Of a DNA stretch of 64,000 bases, positions 22,261 to 31,800 are shown piece after piece. The stretch's first letter is position 1, and every line of letters starts with the position of its first letter. Origin of the DNA: Pyxicephalus adspersus (taxonomy: Eukaryota > Chordata > Amphibia > Anura > Pyxicephalidae); assembly GCF_032062135.1 (NCBI RefSeq), contig NC_092858.1:170331787-170395786 (forward strand), written 5' to 3'. The notes beneath the pieces were generated by a model. That model was not told the origin of the DNA and did no database searches. It saw only the letters and a list, made by a program, of their open reading frames with translations. Both the position numbers and the translations under genes were made by a program.

Positions 22261-22460
22261 CTCGGTCATTCAGCCTCCAGATCTGATGTAGATTGTTATT
22301 CCGCCTCACCAGTATCCAGGATGAGAGGAATTATGGATTGTATGCTTGGAATCACATCAGTGCCGTAAAGAGAATTCAACACAGAGCTTATTGAGCTGAC
22401 TGCGCAGGAGATTCCCCTCCCAAGCTACATCAGCATCACCACATGGTTTCATCAAAGATC
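22261..22460 (-). promoter_or_regulatory. Presumed 5' UTR/promoter region of gene B with NF-kB-like site
   Basis: The 200 bp upstream of the ATG contain, on minus, GGGAATCTCC (22409-22418 on plus as GGAGATTCCC), which fits the kB consensus GGGRNWYYCC at every position. No TATA box is evident near it. The transcription start is not known. Confidence 0.35.
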
Positions 22461-22685
22461 TTGTTTCATCCATTGGATTTACTAAATTGAACACTTTTTG
22501 TTATATCTTTTCAATAAGGGTCAAAATACTGGTTGATTTGTCAGGAATCGTTGCTGTGCCGGAGTTGGATTAAAACAGATCAGGTCCTTAGGCAAGGTAG
22601 CAACTTTAACCTCCAATCTCTACCTTAAGAATTGCTAAGGATTGCAATAGGCACAAAAGAAGCTTTGTCTGTATTAGGATTGTCC
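22461..22685. other. Unassigned sequence upstream of gene B
   Basis: Nothing recognised. Confidence 0.35.
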
Positions 22686-22850
22686 CATCCTACAAAACCT
22701 TTCCACCTCCTAGATTGTAAGCTCTTTGCGGCAGCTCTGTCTGTATTTGTCTGTCATTTGCAACCTCTATTTAATGTACAGCGCTGCGTAATATGTTGGC
22801 GCTATATAAATCCTGTTTGTTAATAATATTAATAATAATATTAATCGGGC
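22686..22850 (+). mobile_element. L2-like LINE 3' tail
   Basis: TAGATTGTAAGCTCTTTGCG, TACAGCGCTGCGTAATATG and GCTATATAAATCCTG, ending in an AATAATATT tract. Same family as 20583-20745. Confidence 0.78.
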
Positions 22851-23149
22851 ACAGCTCTCAATAATTTCTGGTTTAGATTTTAGCTGAGCTCATTTTTTTC
22901 TGTTGAGCAGCGATCACCACATTTAAAATCTGCAATCAGCGTTCATAATGAATTGCTTAGTGCAGACTATGGGGAAAATGTATAATCTAATCATATATAT
23001 TTCAGGTCACATTTCTGTACATTATAGTTGTAGCTTGTGTTAAATACAAAATAGTCTACTAAGCTGTTTCATTCTCTACCAATGCCGTAGCATTATAATG
23101 GAGCAATGTATTAAAAGGCCACCAGATGTCGCTCTCACGGACTATTTGC
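22851..23149. other. Unassigned sequence
   Basis: Includes CCACCAGATGTCGC at 23119-23132, close to the CTCF core consensus apart from one position. Confidence 0.3.
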
Positions 23150-23470
23150 TACTATAGTTACATAGTTATATAGTAGGTTAGGTTAAAAAAAAGACAAGTC
23201 CATCACGTTCAACCACTAGTGAAATTAACATATCCCAGATATAAAACCCTATGAACCCATTCTGCCTGTCAAATTGCATCCCTGAGTATCCAATTGTTGT
23301 CCCCTGCAATGTTCATCTGATTGTATATGGTACGTCTCCCATTGTGGATGAAATAATTGCACCAACTTTAATATCCCTAAAAATGTATCTGTTTACTTTC
23401 CCTTAGTTCCAGCTGAGTCCACAATAATATTTATTGCCCTGCCAACCCCTCCCTTCCCCAGGTTCAAATG
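23150..23470 (+). repeat. Dispersed repeat starting TAGTTACATAGTTATATAGT
   Basis: The opening AGTTACATAGTTATATAGTA, then GACAAGTCCATCACG, is a string I recall from dispersed frog and fish repeats. The rest has no intact frame. Class not assigned. Confidence 0.45.
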
Positions 23471-25245
23471 ATATCACAAATTCCTTGTTACTCCCATCAG
23501 TCCATCCATAATCGGGGCCCAAAGCACTTCTATTTAAACAACAGGCAAGGTCACGTGGGGACCCTGGTCAGGTGCCAAAATCTTAAATGCCAAATCATAG
23601 GTGTAATTAATCCAGGGAATAGAAACAGGAAATGGAACAGAATCGGACATATAATTACAATCTGCAACTCCCATCTCCTGCCTTTGGACTGATTCATCCA
23701 CCTGGACCCCAACACAACCTCTGCTGCTGCCATTCTGAACTGCTATTTCACCAAGCCATCTCTGCGACTGACTCATCATATCCTACTCCTGGAACTCAAC
23801 AAGCTGTGGACTGTTTCCCACATTGTTTATTGTACTCATATGGTTCTCAATTGTCTGTTAAAATGAATTATTCACCCTGCACTCTCCTTGCTGGCTCTAT
23901 TCACTCTCCTCCCCAACCTGATAACTCATTATCTCTCTGCTCCTTCACCCTCCTGCATTCTCTTTCTCCTGCTCTCCATTACCCCCTCATTTGGGCTCAT
24001 ACAGAACATAAACTGCCCAACACACATAGCCGGACACACTTTGGACATGGTATTTTCCAAACTCTGCAATCTCACCCTCCTTGAAAACTCACCATTTTCC
24101 CTTTCTGATCATAACCTTATCATCTTCAACCTATCGAACTCCTGCCCCCTATGCCACATTTCAGCCCTAGTCAATGGCAGAGAGATATCCGCAACCTTGA
24201 CCACAACCCATTCTCAAACTGCCTTTCATCCCTAACCCCTGCTCTCTCCAAAATCATCTCCCCAGATGAAGCTGCCAACCAGTTAAAACACTCTCTTTCC
24301 TTGGCTTTGGATAAAGTTGCCCCTGCCACCCTCGCCCTGCCAACCCCCGACCCTGGCACAACAATCACACGAAACAGCTACAAAGACTGTTCATGCAACT
24401 GAGCGCAAGTAGAGAAAATCTGGCCCCAGCACTGATTTCATGGACTACAAAGCCAAGCTACAACACTGAACTCGCTTTCACCAAGCAAAAGTATTTCTCT
24501 GCTAACATTTCCTCTCAAGCCTCCTACCCACGCAACCTCTTCTCATTAATTGGCTCCCTCCTAAACCCCACACCTGCTCCCCCCACAACAACCTTCTCTG
24601 CCCATGACATTGCCCCCTAAGTTAGATAAAATTGACAAGATCAGATATATTTGCTCTCCGGGCCACTCCAACCATACCCACCCCTTCCACCTTTAAATCA
24701 TCACTGGCCACCCTCAGCCCTGTTACTTTGGAAGAAGTCCCCTCACTTCTCTTATCTCCATCTACTACCTGTCCGACTGACCCAATTCCCTCTGATCTAC
24801 TCCGTGCCCCTTCCTCCACCATGGCCCCTGCCCTAAGGAAACTATTCAACCTTTTCCTCTCTACTGGTATATACCCCTCCACTTTCAAACATGCCATTAT
24901 ACTTCCTATCCTGAAGAAACCCTCACTAGACCCCCTCCTTACCTTCTAGCTTCAGTCCTATCTCCCATCTCCCATATATCTCCAAACTTCTAGAATGAAT
25001 TGTTTACAAAAGACTCCCCCATTACCTGAGCTCCAACTCTCTCCTTGATCTTACTAAAGTGGCCAATGACCTCATCAGAGCTAAGTCTCAAGGCAACTTT
25101 TTCCGCTCCATCTCCTTTAATCTTTCCTTTGCTTTTGACACTGTTGATCACCGCATCTGTATGCAGATGACACTCAAATCTATCTGTCCACCCCTGACCT
25201 GTCTCCCTCAGTCCTGGATAAGATCTACTCTCTGGATACTGATCT
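23471..25245 (+). mobile_element. Degenerate L2-type LINE (endonuclease to reverse transcriptase)
   Basis: Plus-strand pieces in the correct order across several frames: SGHTLDMVFSKL and LSDHNLIIFNL (endonuclease end, around 24030-24120), then DPIPSDLLRAPSSTMAP (24780-24840), FNLFLSTGIYPSTFKHAII (24845-24900), PILKKPSLDPL, SFAFDTVDH (around 25130) and DDTQIYLS-like remnants. These are reverse-transcriptase landmarks of the L2/CR1 group. Many stops and frameshifts make it inactive, and the region between the DTVDH and ADDTQ blocks is deleted. It abuts an opposite-strand CR1 near 25245. Confidence 0.85.
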
Positions 25246-27740
25246 TTAACCCAGTTCTCTATCCATTTACAGATTGACTTTTCTAAACCTATTGACCTTA
25301 ACTTACATATTAACCACCTGTGGGCTACAGTGTCAAATGCTTTAGCAAATTCCAAGTACATTATATCAAATGCATTTCCGCTGTCTACCTGTTTTACAAT
25401 AAAAAGAAAATAAATTTGTTTGACAACTTCTGTCTTTCTTGAAGCCATGCTGACTATCACTTATAATATAATTTCAAACAGAACCTCCTCTATGTGGTTC
25501 TTTATCAAACTCTCCAGGAGTCCAAGTCTCCAGGACATTAAACTTACTGGTTTTGTTGTTACCTGATAATGACTTTACTCCCTTTTTGAAGAAAGGAACC
25601 ACCGTGACCTTATGCCATTCTATCAGTGACTAAAGAGTCTCTAAAAATTAGAAATAATGGCTTTGCAATAACTGAGCTCAGCTCTTTGAGGACAAGTGGA
25701 TGTAATTCAACAGGTACTGGTGCTTTGTCAACCTTAATCTTGTCCAACTGTTTCGCAATCATATCAGTTTTGAGACATTGTGAACCATTTAAGGCAATGA
25801 CATTGCTATTATGAATTGGACTTGAGCTCTGCGATTTTTCTTTGTGTACACCCGTTACCAACCCAGAGACATCCTTTAAGGATCTTTTTGTTAATAATTT
25901 AAAAAAATGTTTTGGGGTTTGCCTTACTTTCTTTTGCAATCTATTTTTCCTTTTGAAGTTTTGCTAATTTTATCTCCGTTTTATATCTTTTGTTATAATC
26001 TTTGTAGTTTTAAAACAATGAAGGTGATTCTTCATTTTTATATTTTTGGAATGCCCTTATCTTGTTATTTTTGGATTTTTTAACATCAGTTGTGAGCCAC
26101 ATATGTTTGTCAATATTTTCTCCCTGTTCACGTTACAGAGAGCCCCCCTAATGATGATAATGTTTTTCTTTTTGTGTTTTTGCTTCCTGTTTACAGCTTG
26201 CAATAAATGAAATGATATTATGGTCACTGCTACCCAGATTCTCTTTTATTTTCATATTTGTTATAAGCTCTGTATTGTTAGAAAGAACTAGGTTCAGCAA
26301 AGTATAATTTACAGTTGGGGCTTCTATAAACTGTACCAATAAGTAATCTTGTAATAAATTCACAGATTGCCTCCCTTTTGCTGTTCTTGTAGTGCCATTA
26401 CTCCAGTCAATGTAAGAGTAGTTGAAATCCCCCATGATTAAAACCTTTCTAGTTTTTGCTGCATTTTCTATCTGTGCTACCCTGTTTCCCCTATAACAAG
26501 GCACTGTCTTATAGTGGCTTATTTGATGGGGATGCCTTATCATCGGGGAAACATGGTAGTAGTTGATTTTTTATTTCTTCCTTAGCACTGGGGGGGCTAT
26601 AGCAGACTCCAATCATTAATTGTGTGGTATTCAACCCCACATTCAACTCCACCCATAATGTCTTAACCATAATATATGCTCCATCAACAATTTCATCTTT
26701 CACATTCACTTTCAGATAACTTCTCACATGCAGACAGACACCACCACCCGTTTGTTTGATTCTGTATTTACAAAAGAGAGTATAAACAGGAATATTGACA
26801 GCCCAGTCATGCGAAGAACAAAGCCAGGATTCATCACTGCCAACTAAGTCATAATGCTCTTCACACCCCTATTTGGTTGCCAGACTTCTAGCATTGGTGA
26901 ACATGCTCTTTAAATCATTGCTGTATTATCCAGCACTGTTTGCCTAATCCTTTTGTTTTCAGTACAAATAGTACTGCGCAATCCAATGTTTATGTGTAAC
27001 ATGGGGAACTCCTTATATTTATCCATATATTTACCCCCCAACTATCCCCTACCCACCCTCCACTAGTGACTTACCCCTGTCTGACCTTTCTGCCACCTTA
27101 TTTAACTGTCCCACTCCCCTCTGTCCTAGTTTAAACATCCCTCCACCTTTCCCATAGCAACTCTTTTATGTAAGGTAAAAAAAAAGTGCAACATCCTTTT
27201 TTTTAAAAAAAAAAAAAAAAAAAAAAAGGTGCAGCCCTGCCTCTAATTCTTAATTGGCTAGGCGGGTGAGAATGAATGGGAGCGAGTGGGGACCCGATTT
27301 TTCTTTTTGCAGTTTTGAGTTTAGTTTCTCTTTAAGCCATGCATTTAGCTGTGTAAGCTCCCTCTGCCTTTTCTGTGTTGCGCATGGCACAGGCAATCTG
27401 ACAGAGAATATAACATTGGAGGTCCTTCAACTTGAAACCTAGATCTTTAAACTTATTTTTAAGATGGATCCCCCATCTTCCATCTATATTGTCATTGGTA
27501 CCAACATGGAACAAGACAGCTGGGTCATGCCCAGCCCCTCCCAGTAATTTGTCCACTCGGTCCACCACATGCAGAACCCGGACACCGAGGAGACAGCAAA
27601 CCATTCGGTTGAAGAGATCCGGGCAACAAACAATTCTATCAGTCCTCCTGATCATAAAATCCCCTATGACTACTAATTGCCTACACCTTCCTGCATTGCC
27701 TTCCCCACCCCACTAGATGGGCTGCTCTCCTGGCTGTTAG
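25246..27740 (-). mobile_element. Long degenerate CR1 LINE with ORF1 esterase, endonuclease and RT
   Basis: Read on minus, the pieces come in full CR1 order. ORF1 has an SGNH/GDSL-esterase-like block (LVVIGDFMIRRTD near 27680, AVLFHVGTNDN near 27490). The AP-endonuclease follows (IGVCYSPPS near 26600, MGDFNYSYIDW near 26420, LGSSDHNIISF near 26220). The reverse transcriptase comes last (LDKIKVDKAPVPVELHPLV near 25720, LEFAKAFDTVAHRW near 25340). CR1 ORF1 esterase domains are established. Stops between blocks show it is not active. A pure A/T run at 27180-27225 interrupts it. Confidence 0.85.
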
Positions 27741-29004
27741 GGGTAGCGGTAACATTTGGAGTTGCCACCACTGGGTCTGCCATCTGCACATCTTCAAATA
27801 ACTTTGCAAATTAGTTAGGGTGCTCAAACACAGAGCTGGCCTTCTTGTAAATGTTAATTATCTGTTATCATAGAGTTCATGTGAAGATAGCACTTCCTAT
27901 CTCTGATAGTTGGAGAAAGATAGAGGAAGATAGCTGAAGAAAATCCAGACTGGAGGATTATGGGTGATATATAAGGAGTGTTCCATGGAGTACTGTCAGC
28001 ATTGGAGCACATGGCCACCTATACAGAAGTGCAGGTGGACTTTATGGGATTTCCTAGACCAGAGGAAGAAACTAACAAGCCATATTCTTCCAGGAGGAGT
28101 ATTGATGCCCACATCTTTCTATCAGGTCTGGTCACAAAGTTATATCTGACCCCTTTGTTAGTGTTATCTGCAAAAAGCTGAGTAGATCAATACAGGTCTG
28201 TGCAATTGTGTGAATGTGAAATGATTCACCTTACTATTATATTATTATTATACTATTAGGTGAACCTATCTGTATTAGAGTTTATATACAGATGCCAGTA
28301 TTCTGAATAGCTGTAGTCCCCTCTTGGTCTGGGAGTTTTTTTAGAATTAGTGCAGAGTTCATTAAAAAGAATAGGACAGAGCCAGGTTAGACAACCGACG
28401 GCCCATAGGGAGCTAGAGGTCGGGTTGCAGCAGCAGAATCGAGACTCCTTAGGGACTAAGTGGCAGATTAGATTCCAGTCCCTGATGTCTTCAGAAACAA
28501 GTGACTATTCAAGCTGTTACAGCCTTTATTCAAGGATCTCCTCATTACCACCATCATCCTGACTCAAAGGGATTCCAGCTGATGCCACATCTGAGCTTAT
28601 CTTCAGGGAAACCGGGCAACTAATTGTTGCTGCAATCTGTATCCGGAGGTATCTTTGCTCTGCATGTGTATACAACTACAGCAGGACTCTTGCTGGGCTT
28701 ATTCTCTCATATATAACACAGCGCAACAATAAAAAATCTTTTCACTTGCCAAGGATTTTTTAATATATTTGGTATATTTCCGGCCTGTTGAATCCATAAA
28801 TGACATCAGTTTCATTGAATTGGCTCTAGTTCTTGTGATACTGGAATAGGAATAGATGATTTTACCAACAACAAATTAATATTATCAATCTTTATTTACA
28901 CTGATGTTTTGCATTTTATATATTAAATGTAGCATTATTTTCATGAAACTTTCATTTGCCTTCTATTTATTCATACATTTTCTTTTTTTTTTTATAGAAA
29001 TATA
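27741..29004. other. Unassigned sequence
   Basis: Short plus frames at 27964-28181 and 28350-28562 have no recognised family or splice support. Confidence 0.4.
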
Positions 29005-30165
29005 AGTTCTTCATGAAGAAGTTGTTTAAATGACCCTAATGTATTTTGTAACATTTGTGGTGAATATTCTCAGCAAAAGCAGAGAAGAAACATTACAGAA
29101 TTTGGGAAACAACCATATCTTTATTATTTTGGTATTAAACTGGAGGACCAAGATGAGTATTGGGCTCCCCATATGGTATGCAAAACTTTTGTAGTGTTTA
29201 CTTTAGTGGAAAAATGGAAAACTGAAAAGTTTGAAATTTGGAGTACCTATGGTATGGCGAGAGCCCCAAAATCATCATAATGATTGTTATTTTTGTGCTG
29301 GGAATGTAAAAGGTTTCAATTGTTACAAGAAAAACAAATAAGAGTACCCTGATTTGGAATTAGCAAGATGACCTGTGCCGCATGGTGCTGATGTTCCCAT
29401 ACCAGTGTTCAGTCCCTGATATTCCTGTATCCGACACGGAGGATATACAGGGAGTGTATTCGAGGAGTTAGCACTGAAAGTGAATATGAAGGAAGTATTT
29501 CATCAAACCAGCAGTTCTCCCAGGAAGAGCTCAATGATTTATTACGTGACCTAAGTCTGTCAAAACAAGAATCAGAATTTTTAGTATCCAGGCTAAAGAA
29601 AAGAACTGTCCGAGACCAGAAGGTAAAATAACGGTTTATAGGACAAGAGAGGTGACACTCCTACCATATTTCAGTGAAGATGGAGACTTTGAGTACTGTT
29701 GTAACATTCCTGGGCTCCTAACCCATATGGGAGGACCAGAAAACCGAGCAGAAGACTGGCGGCTTTTCATAGACAGTTCCACTCAAAGTTTGAAATCAAT
29801 GGCTACTGCTATGCATCAATTCCAATTGGTCACTTAACAAAACTTGAAGAAGAATATGAAAATATCAAAATGGTCCAAAAGCTTTGCTATCATGAAAACC
29901 AATGGTCCATATGTGGTAAAAAAATTATTTTACGCTGTTTGCTTGGAAATACATACAGAATTAGAACACTGGGGGGATTATAGTCATAATTCAGATTTTC
30001 TTACTACAATCTACTTAGCTGGCTAGAACTCGATTTATCCCCTATTGTGAAGAATACATTTCATATGCAGAGGGGATCTTTTAATACAGATGCAAAGAGA
30101 TTGCCACTTTTCCCAATAACCCTTTAAATAAGGGATTTTTGTAGTAAGTTTTTATATGGACCATT
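29005..30165 (+). pseudogene. Decayed multi-copy element protein, class unclear
   Basis: A chain of plus-strand blocks in shifting frames reads as one ancestral protein. The first is an N-terminal zinc-binding-looking block (FCNICGEYS with C-x2-C, later WAPHMVC). It is followed by FGVPMVWREP, NDCYFCAGNVKG, VPHGADVPIP, FSQEELNDLLRDLSLSKQE, IPGLLTHMG, WRLFIDSSTQSLK and IPIGHLTKLEEEYENIK. From memory, these strings belong to an abundant uncharacterised protein family dispersed in arthropods, cnidarians and fishes, probably mobile. I cannot name the transposon class. At least three frameshifts and several stops interrupt it, and a Tc1 is inserted at its 3' end. Confidence 0.6.
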
Positions 30166-31415
30166 TACAGTTAGGTTAACAAATATTTGTACAGAGACAA
30201 TCTTTTTCTAAGTTTGGTTCTGTAATTGGACAATTGACACAAAGGCTATTTCATGGGCTGGTGTGGGCAATTCCTTTGTTATGTCATTATCAATTAACCA
30301 GATAAAAGGCCTGGAGTTAATTTGGGGGGGGGGGGGGGTGCTTGTATGTGGAAGATTTTGCTGTGAACAGACAACATGCGGTGAAAGGAACTCTCCGTGC
30401 ATGTGAAACAAGCCATCCTTATGCTGCAAAAACAGAAAAAAACATCCGAGAAATTGCTACAATATTAGGAGGGGCAAAATCTACAGTTTGGTACATCATG
30501 AGAAAGAAACAAAGCACAGGTGAACTAAGCAACGCCAAAAGACCTGGACGTCCACGGAAGACAACAGTGGTGGATGATGGCAGAATCATTTCCATGGTGA
30601 GGAGAAACCCCTTCACAACAACCAACCAAGTGACCTACACTATCCAGGAAGTAGGAGTATCGATATCCAAGTCTACCATAAAGAGAAGACTGCATGAAAG
30701 TAAATACAGAGGGTGCACTGCAAGGTGCAAGGCAGTCATAAGCCTCAAGAATAGAAAGCCTAGATTGGACTTTGCTCAAAAACATCTAAAAAATCCAGCA
30801 CAGTTCTGGGAAAACATTCTTTGGACAGATGAAACCAAGATCAACCTTTACCAGAATGATGGCAAGATAAAAGTATGGAGAAGGTGTGGAACAGCTCATG
30901 ATCCCAAGCATACCACATCATGTGTAAAACATGGCGGAGGCAGTGTGATGGCTTGGCCCGTGCATGGCTGCCATGGCACTGGGACACTTGTGTTTATCCA
31001 TGATGTGACACAGGACAGAAGCAGCCCAATGAATTCTGAGGTGTTCAGAGACATACTGTCTGCTCATATCCAGCTAAATGCAGTCACATTGATTGGGAGG
31101 CTTTTCATAATACAGATGGACAATGACCCAAAACATACAGCCAAAGCAACCCAGGAGTTTATTAAACCAAAGAAGTGCAATATTCTTCAATGGCCAAGTC
31201 AGTCATCTGATCTGAACCCAATTGAGCATGCATTTCACTTGTTGAAAACTAAACTTCGTACAGAAAGGCCCACAAACAAACAGCAACTGAAAGCCGCTGC
31301 AGTAAAGGCCTGGCAGGGCATTACAAAGGAGGAAACCCAGCATCTGGTGATGTCCATGAGTTCAAGACTACAGGCATTGCCAGCAAAGGGTTTTCAACCA
31401 AGTATAGATTCCAAG
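30166..31415 (+). mobile_element. Tc1/mariner element, left end present, right end lost
   Basis: Begins TACAGTTAGGTTAACAAAT at 30166 (Tc1-type terminal repeat after a TA), followed by the AATTGGACAATTGACAC leader and the transposase. The element stops shortly after CAAAGGGTTTTCAACCAAGT near 31407, without the 3' inverted repeat, and adjoins a CR1 fragment. A G-run of 13 interrupts the leader at about 30327-30339. Confidence 0.88.
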
Positions 31416-31433
31416 TATAGATATAGAGAATAG
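30342..31433 (+). CDS. Tc1-like transposase, uninterrupted DD34E frame
   Basis: A 363-residue open frame for a cut-and-paste transposase. The paired helix-turn-helix region covers roughly residues 32-125, with a GRPR AT-hook-like motif at 69-72 between the helices. The catalytic triad is intact: Asp163 (WTDETK), Asp260 (QMDNDPKHTAKA) and Glu295 (DLNPIEHAF). The spacing is exactly 34 residues between the second Asp and the Glu, the Tc1 hallmark. Damage appears at both ends: the first 30 residues do not look like the usual Tc1 N-terminus, the MAWPVHGCHGTG segment departs from the family pattern (local frameshift pair), and the last 15 or so residues run out of frame. The protein may be inactive, and the element lacks its right terminal repeat. 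Start at 30342 is the first ATG in frame; a downstream start is equally possible. Confidence 0.9.
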   Translation: MYVEDFAVNRQHAVKGTLRACETSHPYAAKTEKNIREIATILGGAKSTVWYIMRKKQSTGELSNAKRPGRPRKTTVVDDGRIISMVRRNPFTTTNQVTYTIQEVGVSISKSTIKRRLHESKYRGCTARCKAVISLKNRKPRLDFAQKHLKNPAQFWENILWTDETKINLYQNDGKIKVWRRCGTAHDPKHTTSCVKHGGGSVMAWPVHGCHGTGTLVFIHDVTQDRSSPMNSEVFRDILSAHIQLNAVTLIGRLFIIQMDNDPKHTAKATQEFIKPKKCNILQWPSQSSDLNPIEHAFHLLKTKLRTERPTNKQQLKAAAVKAWQGITKEETQHLVMSMSSRLQALPAKGFQPSIDSKYRYRE

Positions 31434-31434
31434 A

Positions 31435-31800
31435 TTTAGTTCAGCTAATCTCTCTCCATAGCTGAGCTCCTCCATTCCTTTTTTTTAGTTTAGTTCTCTT
31501 CTCTGAACTTTCTCCAATTCCAACAATCTCATTTTTGAGAACTGGTGCCCAAAACTGGACTGCATATTCCTAATAAGGCCTGACTGGTGCTTTGAATGTA
31601 GAGTCCAGACTTCTTTTAATACAAGAATGTATTTTGCTTTCTTGGCATTGCATGCCAAATATCTAAAATATCTAAAATAAATATGTTTTGCAGCTTAGTT
31701 ATTCCATCAAACAATTCAGTTAGGTTTGCTGGTAAATCAGTGACATGTAAGGACTTTTTATTCCACTACAAAGTTTGATGTCACCTGAAAATACAGGAAT
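31435..31800 (-). mobile_element. CR1 LINE 3' fragment
   Basis: Minus-strand equivalent of 1560-1800: the GAGCTCCTCCATTCC / TTCTCCAATTCCAACAATCTC / AACTGGTGCCCAAAACTGGA order corresponds to the reverse-transcriptase C-terminal VQF-type and LE-RVQRR region. Strongly degraded. Confidence 0.72.
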
